Shown piece after piece: positions 22,532-33,359 of a stretch of 64,000 nucleotides of DNA. The stretch comes from Ornithodoros turicata (lineage: Eukaryota; Arthropoda; Arachnida; Ixodida; Argasidae): positions 21,023,146-21,087,145 of the forward strand of contig NC_088209.1 in assembly GCF_037126465.1 (NCBI RefSeq). The letters run 5' to 3'. The notes beneath the pieces were generated by a model. That model worked only from the letters and a program-made list of their open reading frames with translations, ran no database searches and was not told where the DNA came from. How positions within the stretch are numbered: position 1 is the stretch's first letter; each line of letters opens with the position of its first letter. The translations under genes and the position numbers were made by a program.

Positions 22532-23858
22532 AATGTGGCTTTGACTGTACTCTATCAAACAGGAAAATTAAGGCTATTTTGCGTGCATCGGGCTATTCCG
22601 AACAATCAACTGTGTGTAAATAAATTCGGTCAAAAATCCGCTATAGGAGACCCGATGTCTCACTCCCAGCAAAACACCGCGGAACAACTGGCCGATGCTT
22701 TGTGAATGCAGATCCGGTGATAACAAGATAGGAAACCTGGTTAAAGAAATTTATGAAAAACCAAGACGACGACGCAGTGAAGATGCTTGTGATGTGCGGA
22801 GTTACAAGGGCCAGTGCAGGGAACAGAAAAGGCTGTCCAAATGCACAGTGTGAAACATTTCCGCTTGCCTCATCATTTATCGCAACAACAGACAAGACAC
22901 GCATATAACGCATATCTGTGAAGTACTTTCACTATCACTAGATGCGAGCACACTTCTAGCCAATGTGCCTTATTTTTTATATATTTTTTATTGATCTTCA
23001 TCGTTTTCTACTACATACATAGAACCGTAAGGGCGAGCCCTGTATTCATTAGAATCAGTAAACATTGTGAAGAAACTTGAATGGCATGCACAAAATCACA
23101 AGAACAAACCCAAAACAAGCCCAAAGCTTGAGCTCAAAGTTCGAGCTTGTTTTGTACATGTTCTTGTGGTTTGTGTAGCGCCCGTTTAGCATTCTTGATT
23201 ACGGACATCGTTCACCATAGCTCGCCTGTGTTTACGCTATTCTATCAGTTCCAAACGAAGCCTTTTCACTTACCTTTTCCTCTCGCGTGCAGAGATACAC
23301 TGTGCAGTGACGTCTACGCAGCTTTTCCATCGTCGTAGGGACTTTGCCGTCCGTCACCATCTACAGACTGCCTTCACGAGCTCCCTTGAAAATTATCGCG
23401 TAGGATGTTCACGTGTTTTCCGAGCAAAATTTAGTAAAGCAAAGGCGAATGGTGCGTCGTCTCTTAAGCAAGTGCCGTGTTAATGTTTCGTGCCGCAAGA
23501 AGAGCATGACGGGCCGCATAGCAAAATCACCCCGAGATTTGAAGATACCATGCTTCACCTTGACGGCCCCGACGCTAGAGGACAGCAGGTTTAACGACTG
23601 CAGGTCTCGCTTATCGCTCGCAGATATCTATCTCTCGATCATGTGACGCTCAACAAACGGCGCCAGCGCCCGGTTTCTTTGCCAGCCTTCAGTTGTCTGA
23701 ACTAACGTGAGTCTGGCAAGTGGTTATTTGATATGCACGAAACCCAATAAACTAACGCCCCCCTATAAACGCCCTCCGAGCTAACGCCAGTTCCACTCAC
23801 GCATCGTAATGCACTGAAAGGTCGAGTGCATGGCCCTGCATATAGAGTGCACCTGACA
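22532..23858. other. No gene recognised
   Basis: A small inverted repeat around CAAAGCTTGAGCTCAAAGTTCGAGC sits at 23108-23150. Open frames are short and domainless. Confidence 0.45.
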
Positions 23859-24033
23859 TACACACACGCATAAAGGGACGATGATGAGATTGGGCTGATG
23901 CCGGCCAGCAGGCTGGACACTGCCACAGTGCCATTTGTAGATAGAGATGATGATAGAGATCAGGATTCATGTGATCAAAGCAGGGTGGAGAGGCCTGTTG
24001 ATGACAGGAAATCCCAAAGGTGACGGAGACCTG
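23859..24033 (-). repeat. LINE A 3' end fragment
   Basis: Minus-strand copy of the LINE A 3' UTR and last codons (ATCAAAGCAGGGTGGAGAGG, TGATGCCGGCCAGCAGGCTG on the plus strand), with a short CA tract at its left end. 5'-truncated. Confidence 0.85.
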
Positions 24034-24184
24034 ACAACCACAGCCGTGCTCCTGAATTTTCAGCACGTCCTGCATCTGTAGGTAAGCGTGTAATGGAACC
24101 TTAGCAAGTGTTGGCTTGTTTGTTCCTCAAGGTGGAGCTGGCGGGGATGCGACCTTGGCAGACTAATCAGTTATCGGCTTGACA

Positions 24185-24370
24185 TTGATATTAGGGAGTT
24201 TTAGGAGAACGTAGAAGTTTCACGATAACGTTTCGGAAAACATGATAAACCAATCGCCTAACTCATTTGGAGTGGATGACACCACGCTGCTGATATGTGA
24301 TTGACTGACAGCGGTACGGAGTCTCAATCAGAGGGCGCTTATGGTTTACTAAAACGCCCTGTAAACAAAG
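24185..24370 (-). repeat. Interspersed repeat G, copy 1
   Basis: The reverse complement aligns with 54100-54300: TAAGCGCCCTC, GACTCCGTA, CACTCCAAA, GGCGATTGG, TATCATGTTTTC, GAAACTTCTACGTT. At both sites a family F palindrome lies nearby, suggesting G and F may be parts of one larger element. Confidence 0.6.
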
Positions 24371-24437
24371 TAGCGCCCCCAGCCACCTCTTTTTCCTTAG
24401 CCTTCCCCCTTCCGCATGCCTCGGCAATTATGGCTAT

Positions 24438-24680
24438 GGGCGGCGTACAGATGTGGACAGATGGGGAGAGGACAGCAGGAAGGAGTGGGGGGAACAGGGG
24501 GTTAGTATGCGTCCTGGGCCGACTTCAGGGGGATCTATGCCGGCAGTCGTCTGGAAAGTCTTCGGAAAACCCAGGGAAAACCTCAGACAGCACAGCCTGC
24601 GGTAGTATTCGAACCCACCACCTCTCAGTCTTTAGCACGACCTCGGCTACCACAATCCAGCGGGACGCCATTACTCCTTG
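24438..24680 (-). repeat. tRNA-headed SINE copy, minus strand
   Basis: Best-preserved minus-strand copy. Reading the reverse complement gives a B-box GGGTTCGAATAC-like word near 24615, then body words CAGACTTTCC and GTCGGCCCAGGACGCATAC. It shares the whole layout with 150-372 and 55908-56150. Confidence 0.75.
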
Positions 24681-24689
24681 TGGCATAAA

Positions 24690-25085
24690 GAACGCCGTTA
24701 CCGTGATCGCAATACAAAAGGAACGGGGTTTATTCATTGCGTCGTTCGTGGTTTATGCGCGAAGGAACACGCAGTTTACGCTCTCCTTCTTCATTCCTTC
24801 TCAAGAAGTGCGGCAATGCGCAGAGGGCTGTCATTGGTCTCCTCAAACGATTTCCCCAATTACAGTGGGAGGTCGTTTGACGAGGAGACCAATTGAGGAG
24901 CCTTCACGGCATTGTCGGCCTTCTTGAGGAGAACAGGCAGACGGAAAGCGCAAATCGCGGTTTCTTTCGCTCATAAATCACGAACGACGCATCGAATGAA
25001 CCTCGTCCCTCTTGTGTTGGTGTCAAAGTAACGGCATCTTTCACTCGGCGAGGAGAAAGCTTTGCCCTTTAGTGTTCCTTTAAAC
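24690..25085. mobile_element. Palindromic MITE, family F, copy 2
   Basis: Inverted arms share CAAAAGGAACGGGG, CGTCGTTCGTG and TTATG / CATAAATCACGAACGACG. The centre carries GGTCTCCTCAAACGAT and its complement. It is interrupted on the left by, or inserted next to, the SINE ending at 24680. Confidence 0.65.
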
Positions 25086-25169
25086 ACAGGAAGGGTAATG
25101 CGGCTTGCAGCCAGCCACCTGGCGACACCTGGTTGGCAAATGCCGAGGAGAAACATGTGCACCGCGTGT

Positions 25170-25275
25170 TGGCATGGGAAGGGGAATTCATTGACACACA
25201 CACACAAAAAAAAAGTAAGATAAAAAGGGAAAGGTCAGCCATGCCGCACGCCGGCTTGCTATTCCCTAAACAAAA
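25170..25275 (-). repeat. LINE C type 3' tail
   Basis: AAAAGGGAAAGGTCAGCCATGCCGCACGCCGGCTTGCTATTCCC at 25228-25265 is the complement of the family's 3' end. The G-run is replaced by a CA tract at 25195. Confidence 0.6.
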
Positions 25276-26744
25276 AATAAAATAAGAATAAAGTAAATAA
25301 AAATTAAAAATAAGCAAAAAAGAAACCTACCTCACAGGTGGGCAGCGCTGCTGTTGGTAGGCATGGAAATAAGATGAAATAAACATGGCATGTCACATGA
25401 CGGAAACTATTAAAAGATTCTGTGCTTGCAGTAGACGCTGTTCTGAAGCTTTTTTTTGTCTGTCATATGGTATCTACCGTATAAGTTTGACAATTTGCGA
25501 TATCCAGTTCCGAAAACAGCCCAAAGTTTTGCTAAATATTTCCCTTGCGAACTGTCATGAAGTCAGAAGAAGAATGGACGGTGTTCATAAGCACGCAATG
25601 CCATCGTTTATTGAACCTTTGTGAACCACAGGGTTGCCGTTGAGATCATCGTGTCGCTGCCGCTTGCTCGCTGTGCTGTGCCGTCGTCTCTGTTTGAGAG
25701 AGAACCGTTGGGTCCAAGTGCGTGATCCTTCGTTGCTGCGGCCAGTTGCGTTTGGCAAGCATTTGGCCGCAAGCTGTCGCGGAAGGCAACAGCACAGAAT
25801 GCGCTTGAAGTATGTGTTGAATCTGAAAAGCGAAAACGGAAAACACAGTGAAGGACGCAATGCATAAGATTGATTGATTGATTGATTTGAAGGCCCCATT
25901 CATAAGAGATTGTAACGTCTCGATATTTCTTTTTCAAACAGACCAACCAGAATGAAACAGAGGACCTCGGCAGTGATAGCCTTATCAAGGTACACTGGAA
26001 TCTGTTTAATACCGCGCAACACGTTTCATTTCATGAAACTACAGTAGAACAGCAAGTGTCTCATCTATGAAAAAAATATGTGGCATTACCGGCGCTCTCT
26101 TCTCGCAGGAAAAGTCACTCGTTTACCTTTATTCGACACACTGTATTTGTACACAATGCTGACACAATGCACACAATGTTGACCACAATGCTGTCCACCT
26201 ACCCTTGAAAACCCCCTCCCCCCAGCCGTATCGACCAGTAACTAAAGGTACGGGTTCATTTCACTACCACAAAGTCATTTTTCGATTATTTCTTCGCTCA
26301 TACAGGACGCGCTGACAGATTTGCTTTGTTGACTCTTTCTATGACATACATGTTTGTCGGTTTGCACGCTTGTACATGCTCCTGTGTTACTTATTTGTGT
26401 ATTTCCAACGCGTGCATATATTGTCTCTTGTATAATATTATGTTCTATAATTTTTTTAAAAATAGAGCAGTACACTACCCAATTACACGCGAAACATGAG
26501 ATGCGAGATATGAAAATGAGGTTATATCTGCAAGTACAACACTTGAACTGTCCTCCACTGGCTGCGCTGAGCTACGTCACAAAAAAGGAAGTTGAAGAAA
26601 GAAACGCATGAAAGAAGCGCCAATGGCCATTGAGACGAAGACCCTGCAATACTGCAGTTAATTCATTGATGAATAAAAAAGCAATTTTTCCATTGTTACT
26701 TTCGTATTTCAGCTTTGGAAACCGCGTAGACCACTGTTAGACAA
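25276..26744. other. No gene recognised
   Basis: No domain-bearing frame. The C-terminal exon of the receptor (continuing after the last codon at 27070) could lie here or further left, but I could not recognise it. Confidence 0.4.
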
Positions 26745-26861
26745 CCAAGCAGCACACCATTGGCCCAATATCGGCTGAATATCGGCAATACTAGTACAAT
26801 AGTGGACCAATGCTGGCCCAGTATCCAGCCAATAGTGGCCCAAGAATTCGTGCCGCTTGGG
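26745..26861. repeat. Short palindrome related to CCCAAGCAGCAC family
   Basis: Termini CCAAGCAGCAC and GTGCCGCTTGGG enclose TTGGCCCAATATCGGC-type internal repeats instead of the usual GGGGTGGACGG interior. Probably a subfamily. Confidence 0.6.
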
Positions 26862-27069
26862 TAGTTTTAGAATACGGTACCCAAGTGTTTTTGGGCCCTA
26901 TCCAAAAATAAATTGTGGTTCCACATGGCCAGAACCCAAACGGTGTTTGGCGCAATGCGCAGCGATGACTCCTTATTGCTTCGGGCCGGGTCCCATAGTG
27001 CTTGCACGTATCATATTCTGAAATTCTCCAATTGCGTAGTAGAAGTCAACGTACTGGAGACTCACTCAC

Positions 27070-27266
27070 CTTTTGTTCATGATGTAGTACACCATGGGAT
27101 TGTACATGGCATGCGACATCGCGAGCCAGTACATGGCCAAGTAGACGTGTTGGGTGTAATCCGAGTAGGTGGCGTTGGGGTGGTGAAAGACGTAGAGGAA
27201 GTAGATGTGGTAGGGCAGCCAGCAAACAGTAAACAGCGTCACCACTGTGATGAGCATTCGCACAAC
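27070..27266 (-). CDS. Tachykinin/natalisin-type receptor, exon with TM6-TM7
   Basis: This exon encodes the sixth and seventh transmembrane helices of a class A neuropeptide GPCR at the plasma membrane. Reading the minus strand, the 3' splice site is TCTTCGCCAG just before 27266. The frame then gives VVRMLITVVTLF, the CWLPYH motif of TM6, a short third extracellular loop with an N-A-T sequon, YLAMYWLAMSHAM, and NPMVYY as the NPxxY motif of TM7. It ends inside the codon after MNK, and the 5' splice site GTGAGTG starts at 27069. Length is 197 bp, phase 0 in and phase 2 out. The CWLPYH and YWLAMS signatures are those of tachykinin receptors; TM6-TM7 resemble the insect TkR86C (natalisin receptor) type more than TkR99D, by memory of the family. 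It joins in frame to 36644-36794. The following C-terminal tail exon was not found. Confidence 0.93.
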
Positions 27267-27986
27267 CTGGCGAAGATAAGAGAGATAGGAATTATTGAGG
27301 CAGTCAGTTTTCTGATGCTACTTTATTTTCATTGCTGCTTTTTGCTCTGTTTTGTGCTGATTGCATCGAGTGGCGGTAACCAAAGCTTTACATTTTCACG
27401 CTGATGATTGGAAACCATGTTACGCATGAAGGTGACTGGAAGCGACTCATTTCTTCCTTTCCTTTTCTTTTTTCTTTTTCTTTCTTTTTTTCAGAACGTA
27501 GCTGATCCACATCTTCCAGCGCGGCAGCGGAAACATTGTAAAATTTAACAGCTGCTACTAGCCGCTAAAACAGTTTCAGCTTTATTTCGTTGGCTGGGAG
27601 GTTGTCATGTGTTTTTGCGCTGTCTCTCACTGAGGAATACTGGATATGTAGAGATTTAATTGATTGCGCAGTGTATTCGTACTTCATCAGCTTCATCACC
27701 ACAGTAAGCTGTTATACTTAACTTTCAGTTAATTTCTACTGTGTTTATACGATCGCAAATAGAGTTTAGACATCTCTTTTTTGTGGTACCTGTTACCCTG
27801 AGTTATGCAGTCTTATGGCATTCTATCAAGGCTAACATACAGTGCGGGTCCTTACTTTTTTTTTTTTCGTTCAATGAAACGCAAAACTGTCACTTGACTT
27901 TTTCATATTCATCTTACCAATACTGCATCTCAAGCTGTCACACAAATGCATATGGGAAATCTGACGGAACGGTTACACGTTAACAG

Positions 27987-28044
27987 ACACACACACACAC
28001 ACAAATAGAGGTACGATGATGAGATGGGGCTGATGCCGGCCAGC
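27987..28044 (-). mobile_element. 58-bp LINE A 3' micro-copy with 11-bp target duplication
   Basis: Contains only the last few dozen bases of LINE A (AAATAGAGGTACGATGATGA, GATGGGGCTGATGCCGGCCA on the plus strand) plus the (CA)n tail. It is flanked by the direct repeat CACGTTAACAG at 27976-27986 and 28045-28055. This is a complete, extremely 5'-truncated target-primed insertion lying in the intron between the TM6-7 and TM5 exons. Confidence 0.92.
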
Positions 28045-28055
28045 CACGTTAACAG

Positions 28056-28748
28056 AGCGTTCACTGGAGATGGGCCCTTTTAAACATTGACTCGAAGCAG
28101 ATGACCGTGACTGGACGTTTACAGGATATGTGTTCAATGTCATTATCTATTTAATACTAATAATAATTTCGAGTTACTTAATTCATTATTTATATCATTA
28201 AAACTTGGTTCACGTTTCCAGCGGTTATTGCAAGTGGTATGTCTCGATTGCTACATTGCTAGTGATCACCAAGTCCATGAGTTGTGAATTCGTTTTTGCA
28301 CGCTTGGTAATATTTAGAAATAACTTCACGTGTTTGCATCTTTGGTCTTCGTGCTATGCTAGAGACTCTTCGAGGTATGACGCTAACATGTAACAAGCGT
28401 TGTTTTCTTCGCTTCGCGGCACAATCGTTGACGAGTAAGGTTCTCCGTGCAAAAAAAAAAAAAAAAAAACGCATAATAATACTTATTATTATTATATTGT
28501 CCTTAATATAACATCATATATTAATAACAATAATAATAATTAATTCCATTTTCACATGTAGGACAGGATATGGCCTACGCCTTTCGGCAGGTGTTCCAGT
28601 GTCAGACAATGGCCATATACTTACATAGGAGAAGAAGAAAATAGAGAGAATAATAAAAGTAACAACAATAATAAGTAAAATAAAAGCAGAGGTATACATT
28701 AGAAATACTTGAAGTGCACAGGAGTATAGAGAGGTATGAAAACCTTAT
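28056..28748. other. Intronic, no gene recognised; AT-rich
   Basis: Contains TAATAATAAT-rich sequence at 28480-28540 and an A-run at 28451-28469. No coding signal. Confidence 0.5.
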
Positions 28749-28796
28749 AGGTCATTCCACATGAAGCGATCCAATCGGGTTGCTCGGCCACCACGG

Positions 28797-29156
28797 GCTT
28801 GTTAATTTACAATGGACAATACATGGATGATTTCCAATACAATACTATTTGCCAACAGCCTTTAATGCCATACGTAAGCGCTTACTGTGTGAGAAATCAA
28901 AGCGCAGCTCAAAAAGAATAATTAGAGAAAAAGGTTATTGTGTCGACAACAACAACAACAACTTTATTGCGAGGTGATGAGTGGGGAGTTTCATCGACAG
29001 GGGCGATACTCTAGCTCAAGAATTGTCGACAATGATTGTATGAAATAAGTTGGTCACTCCACATGAAGCAACCCAATCGGGTTGCTCGACCATCACGGAT
29101 CTTGTTGTTTTTCTTTTTTTCTTTTCTTTTTTTACTGGTTGACACCGTAGAGAAAC
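28797..29156 (+). repeat. Inverted repeat pair R, left copy
   Basis: Homologous, in opposite orientation, to 32981-33359 (GACAATACATGGA, GATTTCCAAT, CAATACTAT, TTAATGCCATA, GACAATGATTGTATGAAAT, CAATCGGGTTGCTCGACCA, ACTGGTTG, GTAGAGAAAC). A partial extra unit end precedes it at 28749-28796. This copy carries an insertion at 28950-29023 that the right copy lacks. Confidence 0.8.
28950..29023 (-). mobile_element. Short retroelement 3' end inserted in repeat R, 9-bp duplication
   Basis: (CAA)n followed by CTTTATTGCGAGGTGATGAG and GGGGAGTTTCATCGACAGG. It is bounded by TGTCGACAA at 28941-28949 and 29024-29032. The inverted sister copy at 33.2 kb has an uninterrupted site reading TGGCGACAATG, so the insertion is directly visible. 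Related tails lie at 21311-21341 and 57370-57400. Confidence 0.8.
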
Positions 29157-29785
29157 CATCGCACACTTCGGCCCTGGCACCTTTGCCGCTTACAACCTCC
29201 ACTGCCGTCTACACATTCGCCATCGGTGTGCCACATGTGCTCTGCACTTCCGGGCCAAAACTACGACTTACAGCCCATTACTACGGTATATCGACCCAGA
29301 TGATGGAGTTTGTCATCGCCTGCCACCGCAGTCGTAAAGAAGAACCCCGGCCGTCTCCACCGCCTACTACTAAATGTTGCCCGTATATACCCTCACTTCT
29401 CTTCAAAATGGGTCGGCTAAATTTACCAAACTGCAATGTCTGTGGCGTGGGAGCTGACATCCCACACCAGCTCCTGTATTGTCAGCAGCACCTTCACCAG
29501 AGGAACACACTCTGTTGCCGTCCGCTCCAGATTATCTGTAACGAATTCTTGTTGGCCGCTCTCCTTGGCCCCGCCCTCCACCGCAACCAGCGGGCTGTCA
29601 CTGCCGCTCTCCTCAGTTTTCTCCGCGTCTCAGGATTCGTGCACAGCATGTGACGTTGTTCTAGTGTCTCTTTCCTTCTTTCTTTCTTTCCTCCTTTTCC
29701 TTTTCCCTTTTTTCTTTTTTGAATAACAAGCCGACTCTCAGCCTGGCTAACCCTTCCTATCTTTTTTCTTAATATACCCCCCCAT
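29157..29785 (+). pseudogene. LINE C C-terminal fragment and 3' UTR
   Basis: The plus-strand frame ending at 29653 encodes a LINE C-terminus: a CNVC..H-x4-C zinc knuckle (C-x2-C-x7-H-x4-C), then LLAALLGPALHRNQRAVTAALLSFLRVSGFVHSM split over about 35 codons to the stop. A TTTC-rich UTR follows, then the tail GAATAACAAGCCGACTC..AATATACCCCCCCA. The same C-terminal motif appears at 60965-61099. RT is absent; this is a 5'-truncated insertion in the receptor intron. Confidence 0.82.
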
Positions 29786-30449
29786 CGCCCACAAAATATT
29801 TGCGCTGAAATGAAAGGCATTTTCAAGTTATAGGCGGCGCTAAACATCTGGAGTTGTCGTAAAAGTAAGGTGCCTTCGAAGGCTTCTCTTGGGAAAACGG
29901 TTTAAGCTATTTTGGGTCTGTAAACGTCAGAGTGGCCGTAAAGGATCGCTCTTTCATTCTGCGTGAAGAAACTCTTATGGTGATATGTCTCTCGTACTAT
30001 GGGCCAGGAATTTCACGTTTTCGCGGTATGTTTGCTTTTTTTTTTTTTTTTGAGAAACTGCTACCGCATACGGACATTAAATTTGGTAGACGTGGAGCTG
30101 CTCACTTTATGAACATATGAAAGAAATATTGTTTCCCCAGGATATAAAAGAAAAGCAAAGAAAAAATTGTGAATTGTGCCGAATTTGAGAAATTAGCTAT
30201 TCGCTAGCCGAAAAAGATCGTTGTGGCCAACGCATACGAGCATTCTAAAATGAATATTTTCTCTTGAACATAGAAAAAAATGGCGGGGTACTTTTTCTTG
30301 TTTTTTTAGCAATGACTTTTTTTTTTAATGTGTTAGTATTCCAGTCATCAATTTTCCGTTCCACACGGCGATTTATGACATCTGCAGGAATACAACGCTT
30401 AACAAATCATTATTATAACTAATACATAGTTTTAAGGTGCCCCACGGAC

Positions 30450-30520
30450 TTCCTTGAGGTCTGTTTCAGCACCTGGTGGCAACAAATGGACGCGGTATAG
30501 ATACCAGCGGCGTAATCCAG
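30450..30520 (+). repeat. Inverted repeat Q, left arm
   Basis: CACCTGGTGGCAACAAATGG, ATAGATACCAGCGGCGTAAT and CCAGTT are found in reverse complement at 31675-31755. The two arms enclose about 1.15 kb that includes the conserved fragment at 30975-31094. Confidence 0.6.
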
Positions 30521-30639
30521 TTTATACATTCTTAGAAAAAAAGTGGAGCAGTTACACCTTTTAGGAGGCAATAGTTGTCGCATATGTTGTGCTTAAAAGG
30601 TTGCAAAAGTTCTACCTGATAAGAATGATAGAGTTACAG

Positions 30640-30705
30640 CTTCTGATTCGGTGAGCGAGGAGGCGTACGCCTTTTTGTAGCAATTTGGATGTATGATAAT
30701 TGCTT
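30640..30705. repeat. Partial TA-type MITE centre
   Basis: TTCTGATTCGGTGAG and GGCGTACGCCTTTTTGTAGC match the central part of the copies at 34103-34291 and 39378-39624. The termini are missing. Confidence 0.5.
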
Positions 30706-30974
30706 TACCCACCCTTTTACACCCTTTATCAGACGCTATGTTGACCTAGGTGCTAACTACAGAAGTTACCACCTTTTCACACCCTTTTCTTTTTTAGAGT
30801 GTACTACATCCGTCCTCAACCCGATGAGGAAGCTGCATTACCTTTCCATGGTGCTGCTTAACAACACACACACGTAATAATAATAATTATTCGTACTGTT
30901 GACTCTATGAGATGAGCCACAGAGGATTGTGTGCTCATCTTCCTAAACTTTACCTAACCATAAACTTGTGCTTT

Positions 30975-31094
30975 CACGAAGATGATTTTGGGATTCCAGC
31001 GACATGGAACTTCCTCTGGACCTCGCGTGGACAAGGATCGTGTGACGGGTTTGGAGGCGTGGTGAAGAGACTTGCGGGAAAGCCTACAGAGGCT
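30975..31094 (+). pseudogene. Fragment of a TE-associated conserved domain (HEDDFG..CDGFGGVVKRLA)
   Basis: About 40 codons read HEDDFGIPATWNF, then TSRGQGSCDGFGGVVKRLA. From memory, a motif of this form (H-x-D-FG..W-x-F..SHGKG-x-CDG-x-GG-x-x-KR) is common in uncharacterised, repeat-associated proteins of many animals; its function is not known to me. The flanking frame (30912-31214) shows nothing else conserved, so this is a relic, probably carried inside the element bounded by inverted repeat Q. Confidence 0.5.
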
Positions 31095-31674
31095 ATTCTA
31101 ACAGTAAACATTAACTCATCTGGAACTTTTTATTATGGGCGGAAGAATACCTACGAAACATATTACCAATGTCGGTCCCTTGTACTGATGTGCCATGGCA
31201 GCAGGTTGCGTTGAAAGCCCGATACGAAATGGCCTAAGCTATTCCAGGCAGACATGATTTCTATTACTTCGAGCCCCTTTCCACGAGGAAAGTATCCCCA
31301 TTTTCTTTCTTTCAATCATCATCATCACCACGAGGAGAGTGAAGATCCGTGTGACGTCATTGTCTACACCAGCCAAGGTGTACAACGTCAGGACGAAGGA
31401 ACGTTATTATTATTATCATTAATATAAAATTGTCGTTCAAATGTTCTCTCGTTTACTTTTTCTTCTTCCTGACTTGTGATAGCATTTTTTTTTTTTTTTT
31501 TTTTCAGGGGAGATTTGTTCTCCGTGAGAGCACAAGTTTATGAAGCTCTTATTATTATTATTGTGTGTGCGTGCGTGCGTGTGCGTGTGTGTGGGTTGTG
31601 GAGCAAGTGTGGTAGGTAGTGTGTGTAGTGCGGCTTCATAATATCGAGGTGAGTCCGGGTGCAGTGCTAACTGG

Positions 31675-31755
31675 ATTACGCCGCCGGTATCTATGCTGCG
31701 TCTATTTGTTGCCGCTAGGTACTGAAGTTGTCCTTCATAGAGGTCCGTGGCGAGG
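31675..31755 (-). repeat. Inverted repeat Q, right arm
   Basis: Reverse complement of 30450-30520 with moderate divergence (ACTGGATTACGCCGCCGGTA, TTTGTTGCCGCTAGGTACTG). A GT-rich microsatellite (31562-31595) lies just inside it. Confidence 0.6.
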
Positions 31756-31929
31756 GCAGTACTATTTTTGAACCGTGATGTGGGCAAGCTTACGCTTGTC
31801 CCATCCTACAGTTGGCAATACAAAACGATGTACGAGCTGTAATACTGATCTGTTAATCGTTGTCGTGCTACAGGTGCCATAAATCGGCACGTGGAACGGA
31901 AAAGTGACGACTGCAATACTAACACATTT

Positions 31930-32527
31930 TTAAAGTAGCATAGAAGTCATTTTTAACACCCAGTTTTCTTCCTATAAAACTGTTAAGTAGGCCAGTAAGA
32001 TGCGACAAAAAGCGACCGTGCGCAACGGTGGTGAAGAGCAGTACCAGCCTGTGATCTGCCTGGAACCTCGCGCTGACGCTATAAGGAGAACGCTCGCTGA
32101 TTGGCCTAGAGAAATGTTGTCTGCTACTCCGCTGTCGTCTGCTACTCGGCTGTTCGGGGTTCTGATAAAGCCTTTCTCCTTGCTCGGTAATGCTTCGGCC
32201 GCTCCTTCTATCCCCAATTCTCCGGGAGAACTGGCAAAACAGCTTTACGGCGGCAAATGGACAAGGCGCTGACCCCCACTGACCGGCGAACCAGAACGAG
32301 TCTCCTTATACCGTCATCGGTGACGTGGCATCATTCCTCCTCATCCTCGTTATAGCTGGAGTGGCGAGTTAAGGGTGAACGCGCGGAGCTATGTTTATGT
32401 GAGTTTTTTTCTGGGAAACAAATTGCACACATCAAAACCTTTCGTGCTATTCGGTATAATGACACACACACTTTCATCAGATGTCTTAACCTGAAATTTT
32501 TTTGGATGACCCTCTGTACTCCTTTAA
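31930..32527 (+). mobile_element. TTAA-flanked element P, copy 2
   Basis: Bounded by TTAA at 31930-31933 and 32524-32527. Nearly identical to copy 1 in opposite orientation, but lacks about 65 bp after GCCAGTAAGATGCGAC. Its 90-codon frame at 32000-32272 matches that of copy 1 almost residue for residue, including QPVICLEPRADAIRRTLADW. Confidence 0.8.
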
Positions 32528-32807
32528 AACTCATTGCTGAAAAAACAACATACAGCACCGTCCCATTTTTATAAATGTTCAAGGGAACACATTCCTCATC
32601 GTTTTAGCGTGAACAGAATATTCGGATCGCTTTGGCCACATCGATTTTTTCGGCTAGCAATATAGTTGATCTCTCAAATTCGGCATAATTCATAATGCTT
32701 TCTTCGCTTTTATTTTATATCCTGGTAAATAGTTTTTTTTTCATGTGTTCATCAAGTGATCAGCTCCATGTCTACCAAGCCTTATGTCCGTATATGTGCT
32801 GGCAGTG

Positions 32808-32895
32808 ACTCAGGGTGGGGGGGATATTTAAAAAAAAATGGAGGGAAAGGTGAGCGTGGCTACGGCGGCTTGCTATTCCCAGGAAAGAAAGGGAA
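32808..32895 (-). repeat. LINE C type 3' tail
   Basis: A G-run followed by ATATTT, A-run, GAGGGAAAGGTGAGC and GGCTTGCTATTCCC: the complement of the LINE C 3' end. Confidence 0.65.
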
Positions 32896-32980
32896 AAAAT
32901 AAAGAAAAATGAAAATAAACACGAAGTTGGTCACAGTTCACCCAGAAGGGCACAGATCCGCAGGAGCTGAACAAGTGCCG

Positions 32981-33359
32981 TTTCTCTGTGGTGCCAACCA
33001 GTAAAAATAAAATTAATAACAAAACTCCGTGTTGGTCGAGCAACCCGATTGGTTCGCTTCATGTGGAATGACCCAACTACTGAACTGAACGCAGCCCACA
33101 TTCGCGAGGCAAACAAGAACAAGCCGGTTTACGTCGCCACCGCCGCCGCCGCCACCACCACCACCACCACCACCACCACCACCACCACCACCACCACTGA
33201 ACTTATTTCATACAATCATTGTCGCCACAATAACCATTTTCTGTTATCCTTCTTTTTGTGCTGCGCTTTGTTTCCTCATAAGTGCTTACCTATGGCATTA
33301 AGGGCTGGTGGCACATAGTATTGCATTGGAAATCGTCCATGTATTGTCTTAACAAGCTG
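32981..33359 (-). repeat. Inverted repeat pair R, right copy
   Basis: Reverse complement of 28797-29156. It carries its own insertion at 33087-33195, absent from the left copy, and lacks the insertion at 28950-29023. Confidence 0.8.
33087..33195 (+). mobile_element. SINE-type 3' tail insertion with (ACC)n tail and 8-bp duplication
   Basis: The insert begins GAACGCAGCCCACATTCGCG, continues with AACAAGCCGG, and ends in a long (CCG/ACC)n tract. It is flanked by ACTGAACT at 33079-33086 and 33196-33203. The sister repeat at 29.0 kb reads straight through the empty site (GAGTGACCAACTTATTTC). The tail resembles the CCCACATACGTGAGGC..GGCAAGCC end of other SINE copies. Confidence 0.75.
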
